Position numbers and translations under genes: made by a program. Positions 8,843 through 17,249 of a stretch of DNA of 23,949 nucleotides are shown here, piece after piece (the stretch's first letter is position 1; each line of letters starts with the position of its first letter). The notes beneath the pieces were generated by a model. That model saw only the letters and a program-made list of their open reading frames with translations. It did no database searches and was not told the origin of the DNA. The DNA is from a virus: IMG/VR virus record IMGVR_UViG_3300015245_000078, positions 1 through 23,949 of that record; one strand, given 5' to 3'.

Positions 8843-9652
8843 TTAACTCTTCGGGTGACGAGCTGCAAAGCGCATCGCCATGATCGCCCGGCGCCCTTCT
8901 TGGGCTACCCTTGGATCCTTAGACATCGCTTGTTCTGACGCCTTATCGTAGTCAGATTTGACAGCGCTGCCTCCCTTGCCACTACCGCGCTCTGTCGTCG
9001 CCGTGTGCTCGACAGATGTTTTGGTCTTCTGCTGCGTAATGCCGCTTTTTACAGCACGCGAATACATTTTGTTGACCTTCTTGGCCGCAGCCAGTGGACT
9101 CAGATAACGGCCTGTACCGTTCTGGGTGGCGACAATGCTATTGAGGTGTAGGTCGCGACTGAGCACAGCCAAATCCTTCACCGCAAATAGGTGAGGGTAT
9201 TTCTCTTTAGCTTTGCCCCACTGGTTAGTTAGCACCTCGCGGGCCTGCATTTCGGTCTTAGCCCCTGTGAGCTGCACATTAGCGCGTTGCTCGGCCCATT
9301 CCTGGATAGCCTTGTTGGCTGCCTCGGGGTCTATCAGACCGTTTGCATCTCTTGGCAGAGTTCGTATGTCAAAGTTCTCGGGTACTTTGCCGGTTTGTGC
9401 CGGCTGGAACGGAACGAGTGTATCGTCCTCATCATCGTCTTCTTCGTCGTCTTCGGCTTCCGAACTGGAAGCGGAAGCGCCTGCACCAGTTGCTGAGGTC
9501 TCCACCTTTTCGCTGGACTCTGATGTGTCGTCACTCTCTTGGGTTTCGCCGTCGCTAGCGTCCCCATTTGCATTTTCCGCGGTTGTATCGGCTTCGTTGC
9601 CGGCTACTGCGTTATTGACTTCCTCTTGCAGATCTCCATCTGTGTCAGCCAT
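8843..9652 (-). CDS. Capsid scaffolding protein, 269 aa
   Basis: The N-terminal 85 residues are very acidic and Ser/Ala-rich, with a run of Asp/Glu at about 67-81 (EDDEEDDDEDD). The middle (about 110-190) is helical (EAANKAIQEWAEQRANVQL, EVLTNQWGKAKEKYP). The C-terminus is basic (EGRRAIMAMRFAARHPKS), as expected for the capsid-binding end of a scaffold. Size, charge distribution and position immediately before the major capsid gene agree. No protease motif is seen. The start at 9652 has GGAG 5 nt upstream, and an extended -10 motif sits about 40 bp before it. Confidence 0.8.
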   Translation of the reverse strand: MADTDGDLQEEVNNAVAGNEADTTAENANGDASDGETQESDDTSESSEKVETSATGAGASASSSEAEDDEEDDDEDDTLVPFQPAQTGKVPENFDIRTLPRDANGLIDPEAANKAIQEWAEQRANVQLTGAKTEMQAREVLTNQWGKAKEKYPHLFAVKDLAVLSRDLHLNSIVATQNGTGRYLSPLAAAKKVNKMYSRAVKSGITQQKTKTSVEHTATTERGSGKGGSAVKSDYDKASEQAMSKDPRVAQEGRRAIMAMRFAARHPKS

Positions 9653-9690
9653 ATTGCTCCATTTTCGCCTACAGGCTTATTGTCACTTTG

Positions 9691-9699
9691 ATAATACCA
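9691..9699 (-). promoter_or_regulatory. Extended -10 promoter-like motif before scaffold/capsid genes
   Basis: Leftward reading gives TGGTATTAT, an extended -10 (TGnTATTAT), in the short gap before the scaffold gene. The same nonamer occurs upstream of the small acidic gene at 16539-16547. No -35 is recognisable. Predicted start is near 9684, giving a leader of about 30 nt with a normal ribosome site. A capsid-proximal promoter would make biological sense. Confidence 0.35.
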
Positions 9700-9702
9700 T
9701 AA

Positions 9703-11454
9703 CTATGCCGGGAGCACACGCGCACCCGGCGATAGAGGCGTCCAATAGCAGGCAACCATTACATGGCCACCGGTAATGTCGGCAGTTGCAGGCTTCAGAC
9801 TAACGACGTCACCATCCACTAGCGGAGCAAACGGCGTGGTCACTGGAGCGGTGCCCGCAGCTACTGCGCCAGTCTTATCGATCACGACGCCCTTAGTAGC
9901 AGTTGTGGCGGTAATAGCGCTCATAAACACGTTGTCGACAGCTACCGAGCCGATGCGGAAGATAGCTGAAGCGCCAGCCATACTAGTGATTGGCGTAACA
10001 GTAACAGCAGCCATAACTTCACCTTGTACGTTAAACAGGGCGACGTTGGAGGAGCCACCAGTTAAGGTGATCGCCGTCATTGCAGTGACAAGACCAGTGC
10101 CGTCATTGCCCCCGGCATTTGCCGTTGTTACTAAAGCTGCAGCAGCAGTATTCGCGGCAATAACAGCGGCCACCAGTGCGCTGGTCGAGTTAATAGCACT
10201 GGCAGCGCGTCCTAGATTAACTGTAATGGCGCGCTGTTGGACGTCCACTACCACACCAAGGGTAGCCGTAGTGCCTCCTGGATCGACATAAGTTACTGTG
10301 ATGCCATTACCGGTATTACCGGTTGGTACAGCAGTATACACAAGATCGTTATTGTTCCCTGTAAGGCTTGTGGTAACCGTAGCGGTTGCGGCGCGGGCAC
10401 CGTAGCCCTGTGTACCACCGACCAGGTGAGTAGCTGCCATAGCGGTCACTACGCCGCTTCCATCATTTCCTGAGTGGTTAGCAGTAGCTACCAATGCATC
10501 AGCTGCGTCAGAAGCAGCAATGGCCGCCTTAACGAGCGTAGCAGTGCTAGTAATGGCTGAAGCGACGCCTGGCGTAGTCTCCACGACCGTGGCGGTGGGA
10601 CGCAGGCCAGTCGCATTGCTAGTCATTTGCGGCTGATTTGTAGCGGCCATTGTGCCGGTAAACGTGACGGTGTATTCACTACCGCTCTTGGTAACAGTAC
10701 CGTCAGTGTCTCCCCAGTTGGAGAGCGCTTGCAAGGCGGTGAGCATGGTTGCTGCCGAAACATTGAAAGCCAAAGCTGAAGTAGTTTGGCCGTTGAATGT
10801 CAGGGTGAACGTGCCAACACTAGCGTTCTGCACGCGCACTTTCTGCACTTCGTTCACCGTCGGGCTGGCGGTGCCCGGCGTAGTAGTCACAACCTCGACT
10901 TGCGGGTTGTGTGGGGTGAGGCTGTTGGCGTTCGTGGTTAGCAGTGGCACGTTTGTAGCGGCCAGTGCTCCCTGGAACGTGATGGTGAACGGTCCGCCAA
11001 CCGATCCAGACACGGCGACATTGCCGGTACCGATGGTTGGCACCTGCTCAAGGGCGGCCTGCAGCTGGGCAGCAGTGATTCCGTATGCCAGCGTTGCAGT
11101 AGCTTGGTCTTTGAACGTCATGGTAAATGTGCCGCTGGCAGCCTTCAGCGTAAGTGTCTGCACTTCATTAGTACCCGCGCCAGTAGCGAGGTTCACCACA
11201 ATGGCACTACCCGTTACGACCACACTGAGTGCTTGGCTGGGCAGGCTAGGATCTACATAGGCAACAGTAATGGCGTTTCCAGCCTCGCCGTAAGTCTCAG
11301 CGCTATAGTCAATATCGTTGTTTGCGCCAGTAAGCGACGTCGCTAGGGTTGCCCGCGCTGGTGCCGCAAATGTTACCTCTTTCAAAGTTCTACGTACTTC
11401 ATTTTCGGCACGTGCGCCTATGAGGGTTCGATAGTCATCGCGAACATCACTCAT
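9703..11454 (-). CDS. Repeat-domain virion protein (decoration or fibre-like), 583 aa
   Basis: After a helical N-terminus (DDYRTLIGARAENEVRRTLKE in two parts, 6-26) the protein is almost wholly Thr/Ala/Val-rich beta structure. Two kinds of repeat are visible. Type A is intact at about 356-468 (SLTGNNNDLVYTAVPTGNTG ... TAITLTGGSS). It also occurs once split, at 34-92 plus 299-348. Type B occurs twice, at about 96-199 and 200-298 (GTFTxTFxxQxTxxLAxxxxAA ... AATNxPxxTxNAxxLxP ... TTPGxAS). The two B repeats therefore sit inside the first A domain. The C-terminal 110 residues are a separate beta region. The start has AAGGAG upstream. Position between portal and scaffold suggests a head decoration or head-fibre protein; that role is inferred. 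No enzymatic motif is seen. Confidence 0.75.
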   Translation of the reverse strand: MSDVRDDYRTLIGARAENEVRRTLKEVTFAAPARATLATSLTGANNDIDYSAETYGEAGNAITVAYVDPSLPSQALSVVVTGSAIVVNLATGAGTNEVQTLTLKAASGTFTMTFKDQATATLAYGITAAQLQAALEQVPTIGTGNVAVSGSVGGPFTITFQGALAATNVPLLTTNANSLTPHNPQVEVVTTTPGTASPTVNEVQKVRVQNASVGTFTLTFNGQTTSALAFNVSAATMLTALQALSNWGDTDGTVTKSGSEYTVTFTGTMAATNQPQMTSNATGLRPTATVVETTPGVASAITSTATLVKAAIAASDAADALVATANHSGNDGSGVVTAMAATHLVGGTQGYGARAATATVTTSLTGNNNDLVYTAVPTGNTGNGITVTYVDPGGTTATLGVVVDVQQRAITVNLGRAASAINSTSALVAAVIAANTAAAALVTTANAGGNDGTGLVTAMTAITLTGGSSNVALFNVQGEVMAAVTVTPITSMAGASAIFRIGSVAVDNVFMSAITATTATKGVVIDKTGAVAAGTAPVTTPFAPLVDGDVVSLKPATADITGGHVMVACYWTPLSPGARVLPA

Positions 11455-11478
11455 GGTAAAAACTCCTTTATACTTGGA

Positions 11479-11718
11479 TTATAGACCTGCTTCAGCTTTT
11501 GGGCGAATTAACCGGCCAATGTGACATATCGCACATACCTCGGCTTCAAATTCCTTCTCTGTTTCATCAGGAACCATTTGATGTTGGCCCGGAGAGCAAG
11601 CTCGTTGTGTAACTCTCCACGACGAAGGCGCGCCAATTTCAATAACGCCGGGCGTAACTTCTACCCCTTCAGAAACCTTAACAGGTTTAGGATCAAACTC
11701 GTCGTCGGTAAGACTCAT
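11479..11718 (-). CDS. Small putative zinc-binding protein, 79 aa
   Basis: The C-terminal half holds two Cys/His clusters: CSPGQH (C41 to H46 region) and, about 20 residues later, CAICH (near 62-66). The spacing suits a small zinc ribbon, though this is a visual call. The N-terminus is acidic with a short beta stretch (GVEVTPGVIEIG). The ATG overlaps the TGA of the upstream gene (ATGA), indicating coupled translation. It is a head-region accessory protein of unknown role. Confidence 0.65.
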   Translation of the reverse strand: MSLTDDEFDPKPVKVSEGVEVTPGVIEIGAPSSWRVTQRACSPGQHQMVPDETEKEFEAEVCAICHIGRLIRPKAEAGL

Positions 11719-12089
11719 CGTTTATGCTTTCCCTGTTTCAGTTCGTCTTCGATCTCTTTAATTTGGTCACGCAAGCGTGGCTCCTCGCTTATCGAAGCTT
11801 GGACATCATTCAGAAGATACTCAGCGCCTTGAATCCAGCCTGTCATGTAACTGGCGCGCTCCTTATGAGCCATAAACTTTTCTGGCGGATCGTTTTCGTT
11901 AAGCGAGTCACGGCTTATGCGCTTCCGCTTAATCATCGCCTCAAGATGGCTGCGCAGCGCCTCCCAGCCCGGCTGTTGCAGCAGCTCCTGCACCTGCTTG
12001 ATATGCGCCAGTCTGTTGCTCAGGTGCTCCAATCGCTGCGTTGGGGTCATTTGCTGAAGTCTCTTCTGATCCTGTGGCTGTTGTTCCAT
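11715..12089 (-). CDS. Helical 124-aa protein starting inside the portal gene
   Basis: The protein is nearly all helix, Gln/Glu/Lys/Arg-rich, and likely a coiled coil. The N-terminus has MEQQPQDQKRLQQMTPTQRL, the middle QPGWEALRSHLEAMIKRKR, and then HKERASYMTGWIQGAEYLL. The C-terminal coil is RLRDQIKEIEDELKQGK. The ATG at 12089 is preceded by AAGGAAGGG. This places the first 149 nt over the 3' end of the portal gene in another frame, making a dual-coding segment. Starts further down (such as 11948) have poorer ribosome sites, so I keep the long form, though a shorter product cannot be excluded. Gene order suggests a portal- or packaging-associated factor; function unknown. Confidence 0.65.
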   Translation of the reverse strand: MEQQPQDQKRLQQMTPTQRLEHLSNRLAHIKQVQELLQQPGWEALRSHLEAMIKRKRISRDSLNENDPPEKFMAHKERASYMTGWIQGAEYLLNDVQASISEEPRLRDQIKEIEDELKQGKHKR

Positions 12090-14079
12090 TCGTGATACTT
12101 TCCCTTCCTTCTAGTTGGTCTATAATAAACTGTCCGTCTTTCGGATCAATATCACCATTGCTAACCATCGCACGGATGGCGTTGACCAGATCGGTGTTGC
12201 TTTGTTGGCCTTGTTGCTGGTTGTCGGTAGGGCTAGCCAAAAATTGCTCTAGGTCGGTCTTATTGAAGTCGTCGGATACTTCTTGTGCCAAACGCTCCAT
12301 GTTAAAGATCAGCGGCTTGACCATTGGCTGACCGTCCGGTCCGGTAGGTGGAGCGATTGGTTGGCCGCCAGGCTGTGCCGGTGCAATGCCGGCTTGAATA
12401 TACGACTGCGTCTGGATGGTAAATAGCTGCACTAGCCAAGCTTGTGTGTTGGCTAGACGGTCTTGTTTGCTCGGCGGCTCCATGGAGTCCTCGTCGATGG
12501 TGACAACCATTGTCTCGGTGAAGTCGTCGCCAGTCACTGGTAGTGCGACAGTCTTACCGTTGCGCTGGGTTTGTAGCATCATGTCTTCGTCCAAGAATTG
12601 ACGGTTGTTGCTGAGCCACCGGGAACCCACCTGTTTGAGCGACTGCATAAAGTTGGACTTCATGAACGTGACGATCTCGCCGGCGGCTTCCTGCAAGCGC
12701 TGGATGCCTGTAGCGGTGCCGGAAGTCTTGTCAGTGGCACTCGATGGCGTACCACTGCTATAAGAACTGACAGTGCCCCATTCGACACCTTTTTCCAGGA
12801 AGTTCATCATCATGGAGAAGAAATCTTTGTCGGGGCTATCGGGAGTAACAAACGTGGGTGCCGTTCCGCTAAAGCGGATCTCGCCACCCGGTTCGTACGA
12901 AAAATCGTAAATCGTAGTACCGGTGTCGTGCATCAAGATGCCACCGTTACCAACAACGTTTAGGTTATCCATAAACTGGTTGAAAATGTCATTATAGGCG
13001 TTAGCCATTGATTCGGTCACCTCAAAAATAGATTCACCCCAAGAATCGTGTGGGCGGCGCCGGATATAGAACGGCACTACTGGATACTTGCCGTGCCAGT
13101 AGGGTTGGTTCTCCTCGCGGATATTGTACCAAGAACCGTCGTCATCTTTGCCGACAGGTGCTGTTTGACCGGGAAGTATCGCTGCCTCGGCAAACGTGCA
13201 CAAGTGGACGCCGCTCTTCTTTTCGTAACACTCGAATATGTCGAAACCGTCCACAGTCTCGTCGATAGAATCTTGATCGGCGTTAGTTTGGCCTATTAGC
13301 TGGTTACGCGACTGCTTATACTTGGTTATTTCATCGCGTTGTTTACCGAGCGGCTTCAACTTCTTGATGACATCGTCTTTGTAGAGGCCAGATGACAATA
13401 GCTTCGAGCGGCTACGACGGAAATGCAAAATGATCCATTCTTTGTCTTCCCATGAGCGGTGTCCGGGCTGGCCGAAGACATCGAAAATGTTCAGCGGGTC
13501 AAGATCATTGTAGCCATATTGCGTTTCAGTAACTTTGGACTTCGTGTAGTCTATCGTGCCATCAGGCTTAGTGTAGTGCTGGTACGTTTTTTTGGTGCCG
13601 CTGCACCAGCGCGCTAAGCCCATACCGGTGCCACATACCACGGCGTCGGCCAGCATATCGAACTCACGGTCACGGATTGTTTCGTCCAGGTTGGGATTGT
13701 CGTAGTCGTACTGAAGTTTTAGGTTTGCCTTCTCGATGGCGTCACGGTCCTCAACAGAATAAATCTTGTCAAACATCTTCACTGAAAAGCCGGGACTAAG
13801 CGCCAGTAGCTTGGCAATAATCGTCCATGCCTTATAGCTCATAATCGGGATGAATACCTTGGACTTCCAGATCGAAATATTTTTGTACGTCTTGATGGCG
13901 TACATGTTTTGATACCACTCGGCAAACTTCTTGAATACCGGTTTTTGGTTGTTGTAGGCCAACGTATAGCGCTGCTTCCAAATTTTAGCGTCCGTCGTCC
14001 AGCTCTGAGCGTCAGAGGGTTCCTGCGTGGTAGTGTCACTTGCACCGGTATCGGTGACGTCAGCTTGGTTGGTTGCCAT
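11941..14079 (-). CDS. Portal protein, 712 aa
   Basis: A long protein directly downstream of the terminase block, with the usual portal organisation. A helical N-terminal part (about 30-130) has KIWKQRYTLAYNNQKPVFKK and SKVFIPIMSYKAWTIIAKLL. A mixed clip/wing region (about 130-330) includes DLDPLNIFDVFGQPGHRSWE. A helix near 365-390 (ANAYNDIFNQFMDNLNVVGN) precedes GGILMHDTG, a pattern common around the stem and tunnel of large portals. The C-terminal 170 residues are Gln/Gly/Pro-rich and probably disordered. The start at 14079 has AGGAG upstream and overlaps the preceding gene by 20 nt. Length is typical of the larger podovirus portals. Confidence 0.85.
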   Translation of the reverse strand: MATNQADVTDTGASDTTTQEPSDAQSWTTDAKIWKQRYTLAYNNQKPVFKKFAEWYQNMYAIKTYKNISIWKSKVFIPIMSYKAWTIIAKLLALSPGFSVKMFDKIYSVEDRDAIEKANLKLQYDYDNPNLDETIRDREFDMLADAVVCGTGMGLARWCSGTKKTYQHYTKPDGTIDYTKSKVTETQYGYNDLDPLNIFDVFGQPGHRSWEDKEWIILHFRRSRSKLLSSGLYKDDVIKKLKPLGKQRDEITKYKQSRNQLIGQTNADQDSIDETVDGFDIFECYEKKSGVHLCTFAEAAILPGQTAPVGKDDDGSWYNIREENQPYWHGKYPVVPFYIRRRPHDSWGESIFEVTESMANAYNDIFNQFMDNLNVVGNGGILMHDTGTTIYDFSYEPGGEIRFSGTAPTFVTPDSPDKDFFSMMMNFLEKGVEWGTVSSYSSGTPSSATDKTSGTATGIQRLQEAAGEIVTFMKSNFMQSLKQVGSRWLSNNRQFLDEDMMLQTQRNGKTVALPVTGDDFTETMVVTIDEDSMEPPSKQDRLANTQAWLVQLFTIQTQSYIQAGIAPAQPGGQPIAPPTGPDGQPMVKPLIFNMERLAQEVSDDFNKTDLEQFLASPTDNQQQGQQSNTDLVNAIRAMVSNGDIDPKDGQFIIDQLEGRESITNGTTATGSEETSANDPNAAIGAPEQQTGAYQAGAGAAATAGLGGAAQPS

Positions 14080-14407
14080 TTATTGCTCCTGACCTTATGC
14101 TATCACGGTTGAAAGGCTGCTGGCAGGCTTGGCGCATGAGCCGCATCTTGTTGAACATTACCTTTGCTGGCACGTGGGTACTGTCGGCGCCCATATCAAA
14201 ATCGAACCAATTCTGCTCCATATCTTCATCCACCGGAACTAGGAACAAAAACGCCTTCTTGGTGCCGTACTTACCCTTACCGATAGGCTCGCCAGTATCG
14301 ATAGCGTCCAAGAACATAAACTTTGTAGCAAGATAGGCAGCGAAGCCTTGGTCAGTGGTTTGGAACTCACGGCGGTTCGGATCCAGCTCATTCACATCAA
14401 CATCCAT
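14060..14407 (-). CDS. Unknown 115-aa protein between terminase and portal (DUF5659-like)
   Basis: A compact alpha/beta protein: TTDQGFAAYLATKFMFLDAI (about 17-36), a strand KKAFLFLVP, then FDFDMGADSTHVPAKVMFNK and a helix MRLMRQACQQPF. The order 'T.D...AAyL ... F.F ... v....f...+..l+' recalls DUF5659-like phage proteins, which lack a known function; I offer that as a tentative resemblance. The start has AAAGAGG upstream. The C-terminus overlaps the portal start by 20 nt, so the two are probably translationally coupled. Confidence 0.65.
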   Translation of the reverse strand: MDVDVNELDPNRREFQTTDQGFAAYLATKFMFLDAIDTGEPIGKGKYGTKKAFLFLVPVDEDMEQNWFDFDMGADSTHVPAKVMFNKMRLMRQACQQPFNRDSIRSGAINGNQPS

Positions 14408-14460
14408 TTTTGGCCTCTTTCCTGCTCATTTTACCCCAAAACGCTATATTTTACGCGCTT

Positions 14461-15768
14461 TTAGGTCAATAACCGCCCTGTGCTGTCATACACGCGTTTA
14501 CGGGATGCTCCACCGGCACTCGTTGGGTCTACCGTCTTGCCGTAGGTGTTCCAACAGTAGTATTCAAACGCGCGCATACCGTGCGACCACTCATCGTGGA
14601 TTGGCACCTCGTTGCTCTGGTTAATAAGCAGCACCGACTTTTTGGGATATTTGTAATTCTCAATGCAGTCGATAAAGCGGCCAGCGTTCTCGCGGTCGAT
14701 GATAAGCTTGGGCACAGATATGTGAGTGACGCGCACCTGAGTAGGGATATCCGGGATGCTCGACGTGCGTATGAAGATGCCGTGCTTGGCTAGCTCGGTA
14801 ATCGGACTAGTACCAGTGGTAAGCGTTTTGGCCCGGCCAGCAATGTCGCCAGTGTGTAGCGATGCCTCACGATATGGCCGCGAACGTATATACTGCACAA
14901 AGTGGCTTATGTCAGCCTGCGATGCTTCGTAATAATCAATCACGCGTAGCTCCGAACCAAACGGTTGCATGGCAATGATAGCTGTCGGGTCGTTCACTCC
15001 GAAGTCCCAGGTCCAGTGCACTGGCAGTGCTGGGTCATACGGCACGTCGCGCACCTGCGTAATATCGTCAAACTCTTTGTACACCACACCTTCTGGCTTC
15101 ACGAACTCAGCCATAATTTCCTGGCGGAAGACGTCCTCGCCCATTTCCCGGTACTCGGCCACCATGTCGTCCAGCTCTTCGCGGGATAGATCAGGATTGT
15201 CGTAACTAGTAAAATGAAACGACTTCCAGCGCGGATTATGCGCCAAGCGATAGATGCCCTTCTTACCCTTCGGAGTACCACTGGCAATGGCTGGCGCCCG
15301 GTGGGTCATAAGGTTTGGCCTAATAATATACGCCCAGATGTCCTCTGCCCAGTCGTCATATTCGTCCATGACCACCGCACCCCAGTTCGAGATACCGCGC
15401 AAGCCTACCTGATTATCAATGCCAAATAACTGCACCCGCCCACCGCCTGGAAACTCCACAAACAGTTCAGTGGCGTTCTGGTTCACTTTGATGTGCTTCT
15501 TACGGGCCTCAGTGAGCAAGCGGCCTATGTGATCCTTCCACACGATATTCTTGGCCTGGACACGCGTTGGCGCGATATAGGGGCACACCAGACCGGTAAC
15601 CATTGCCTTCTTGGCGAGCCACGAAATACAGAGTGACGTCTTGCGGAATTTGCGGCCAGCACGTATGACCTTAAAGCGAGCCGGATCCTGCCAGATAATT
15701 GACTGCTTGGCGTGTGGCCTGGAGGGGGCAAATACATTGAACTCCACTCTGGTATTACGGGGTGGCAT
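14461..15768 (-). CDS. terL: Terminase large subunit (ATPase and nuclease)
   Basis: The packaging motor is complete at 435 aa. Walker A is AGRKFRKT (37-44), a variant typical of phage terminases. Walker B is AVVMDEYDD (131-139), with D135 and the catalytic E136. A coupling motif SGT lies at 163-165 (ASGTPKG). The RNase H-like nuclease domain supplies D255 (HWTWDFGVNDP), D308 (HTGDIAGRA) and D392 (HDEWSHGMRAFEYY). The protein pumps genomic DNA through the portal and cuts concatemers. It overlaps the small subunit gene by 14 nt and precedes the portal block, a standard order. All key residues are intact. Confidence 0.93.
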   Translation of the reverse strand: MPPRNTRVEFNVFAPSRPHAKQSIIWQDPARFKVIRAGRKFRKTSLCISWLAKKAMVTGLVCPYIAPTRVQAKNIVWKDHIGRLLTEARKKHIKVNQNATELFVEFPGGGRVQLFGIDNQVGLRGISNWGAVVMDEYDDWAEDIWAYIIRPNLMTHRAPAIASGTPKGKKGIYRLAHNPRWKSFHFTSYDNPDLSREELDDMVAEYREMGEDVFRQEIMAEFVKPEGVVYKEFDDITQVRDVPYDPALPVHWTWDFGVNDPTAIIAMQPFGSELRVIDYYEASQADISHFVQYIRSRPYREASLHTGDIAGRAKTLTTGTSPITELAKHGIFIRTSSIPDIPTQVRVTHISVPKLIIDRENAGRFIDCIENYKYPKKSVLLINQSNEVPIHDEWSHGMRAFEYYCWNTYGKTVDPTSAGGASRKRVYDSTGRLLT

Positions 15769-16258
15769 CTTTTTTGCCTTCCTCGGTTCCGTCGGTCACC
15801 ACAATTTCGCGGATTGTATCGTCGACCAACTGCTTGTCGACCATGTCGGTTAGGTTCTTGGCGGTGAAGATGTAGGCCACAGCTTGAGTGGCGCCGACGA
15901 GGCCGATGTCGATTAGGTGCTCTTTGCGCAGCTGCTCGCACTCTTTATGAGCCTGAACAAACTCTGGGTAGCGAGGGCGTGTATCTTTTTTCCCTTTGGT
16001 AATGATCGTCCAGTGATACAAAGTTGTGTAAGAAACTCCTATTTTTCGTGCAAAGGCTTCAAAAAATGGGAGTTCCGTAGGGATTAACTTGTATTTTACG
16101 TGGATATTCTCGCCATATTTGGTATTTATGACGTGCCGCTCGATTTCTTCTTTTTTATAGTGCTCACGGGTAAAAAAGGCGATCATCTCAGCACAAAACT
16201 TCTTATTGTACTTCGGTGGTCGCCCTCCTTTACCGGGGTTCTCTTTTCGCTTGGTCAT
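15755..16258 (-). CDS. terS: Terminase small subunit, 167 aa
   Basis: The basic N-terminus (MTKRKENPGKGGRPPKYNKK) leads into a helix-turn-helix-like region with FFEAFARKIGVSYTTLYHW (about 75-93). That is the characteristic 'a..igVs..Tly.W' of DNA-recognising small terminases. A helical core follows (QAHKECEQLRKEHLIDIGLV) and then the conserved-looking YIFTAKNLTDMVDKQ. It recognises the packaging site on the phage genome and delivers DNA to the large subunit. The start at 16258 lies after AGAGGCGG. A leader stem (CTCTTTC with GAAAGAG, about 16264-16303) includes part of this ribosome site and might modulate translation. Confidence 0.85.
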   Translation of the reverse strand: MTKRKENPGKGGRPPKYNKKFCAEMIAFFTREHYKKEEIERHVINTKYGENIHVKYKLIPTELPFFEAFARKIGVSYTTLYHWTIITKGKKDTRPRYPEFVQAHKECEQLRKEHLIDIGLVGATQAVAYIFTAKNLTDMVDKQLVDDTIREIVVTDGTEEGKKDATP

Positions 16259-16317
16259 TTTCCGCCTCTTTCGGCGTTATTGAGGGAGACGACCCAGAAA
16301 GAGCCGCCTCCGCTTAA

Positions 16318-16515
16318 CTACTTGCTTTCGGACTGATCGGTGCTGTCATCAGCAGGAGCTTGTGCCTCGCTACTGTCGGTGGTCTCCTCCTTGTTTTCCT
16401 GGCCTTCGTCTGGCACGCTGGTTTGAGGCTGGGCCAGATCGTTCTGTGCTGGCTCGTTGGCCGGCTGGTTAGCGCTGGTTTGTACACCTTCAGGTTTCTT
16501 GTCTTCGTCGCCCAT
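16318..16515 (-). CDS. Small acidic low-complexity protein, 65 aa
   Basis: I choose the ATG at 16515 (MGDEDKKPEGVQTS) because GGAGG lies 9 nt upstream; an in-frame ATG at 16530 is inside that ribosome site. The product is almost entirely Glu, Asp, Gln, Ser, Thr, Ala and Pro, and should be disordered. No motif is recognisable. Its place before the terminase genes and behind a promoter-like motif supports a real gene, but no function can be given. Confidence 0.6.
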   Translation of the reverse strand: MGDEDKKPEGVQTSANQPANEPAQNDLAQPQTSVPDEGQENKEETTDSSEAQAPADDSTDQSESK

Positions 16516-16538
16516 AATAGGATCCTCCATTTAGTTTT

Positions 16539-16547
16539 ATAATACCA
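16539..16547 (-). promoter_or_regulatory. Extended -10 promoter-like motif upstream of terminase block
   Basis: Leftward reading gives TGGTATTAT, identical to the motif before the scaffold gene at 9691-9699. A perfect TATAAT also lies at 16547-16552 on the same strand, so the exact -10 is ambiguous. No -35 is convincing. Predicted start is near 16532, leaving a short leader that contains the GGAGG site. Confidence 0.4.
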
Positions 16548-16566
16548 TTATAACGCCACTGACTGT

Positions 16567-17214
16567 TTACGTGGTAACAGTAGGCGCCAATCCAGCAACT
16601 TTGTTGATGTCGGCACGCAAGCTGTCGTTGTTCGGGTACTTTTCCAAGTCGGTAGTGTCAGTGATGCCAAGCTCAGTAGCAACCTGTTCAAGTTGCCCGC
16701 GGTTCATTTTGGGCAGTAGATCAAGCACCACCTGTGTGGTGACGCTCGGCTTTGGAGCAGGTGGCTCGTTGGCGGCCGCAGAGGCAGTAGCGTGCGCAGT
16801 GTCGAGGTCCGGAGCAATCGCCCTGTACGAAAGCCACTCGCCATCTTCCTTATTGAGCACCTGCATATTTTGTCCTTGGCCGCGCGTCAGGTAGAGCAAG
16901 CGGCCACCCTTACGAACAGCGACCATGGGCGGCAGGATACCCTTGAGTTCATTCAGGTAACGGTAGCGAGTGCGCAGTACAGCTCCGCCACCACCGCTGC
17001 GGTTGGCAATCAGGATTAACTGAAGCAAACCATTTTTACTGGAAGCGCGCACAGCGTCTTCTTCCAAACCGTAATTGTAGATGGCATATTTATAGATTTC
17101 TTCCTTGCCCATCTCCAGCATAGTGTCGAGCCACTTCTGCTCGTCCGGAACGACCTGGACGTCTATTGGTATGTCGATCCACACGCGATCTTCTGCTGAA
17201 AGCTCTTCGGCCAT
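16567..17214 (-). CDS. Unknown 215-aa protein with C-terminal Rho-N/SAP-like helices
   Basis: The N-terminal half is alpha/beta (VWIDIPIDVQVVPDEQKWLD, then a helical MGKEEIYKYAIYNYGLEEDA), with a Gly-rich turn (NRSGGGGAVLRTRYRYLNEL) near 90-105. After a Pro/Ala linker (about 145-160) the last 55 residues form short helices (LLPKMNRGQLEQVATELGIT, then EKYPNNDSLRADI). They resemble the small helix-extended-loop-helix modules (Rho N-terminal/SAP type) found at the ends of phage structural proteins. The start at 17214 has GGGAG upstream and an extended -10 lies about 40 bp before it. A structural or packaging role is inferred from position only. Confidence 0.65.
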   Translation of the reverse strand: MAEELSAEDRVWIDIPIDVQVVPDEQKWLDTMLEMGKEEIYKYAIYNYGLEEDAVRASSKNGLLQLILIANRSGGGGAVLRTRYRYLNELKGILPPMVAVRKGGRLLYLTRGQGQNMQVLNKEDGEWLSYRAIAPDLDTAHATASAAANEPPAPKPSVTTQVVLDLLPKMNRGQLEQVATELGITDTTDLEKYPNNDSLRADINKVAGLAPTVTT

Positions 17215-17249
17215 TTCATTCTCCCTTGTAAGGTTATTGTGTCATTAAC

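Noticed and set aside
9776-11260. Long plus-strand open frames opposite the 583-aa repeat protein
   Set aside because: The compositional bias (Thr/Ala/Val codons) of the real gene leaves the opposite strand free of stops; the translated products are Ala/Val/Thr-rich shadows.
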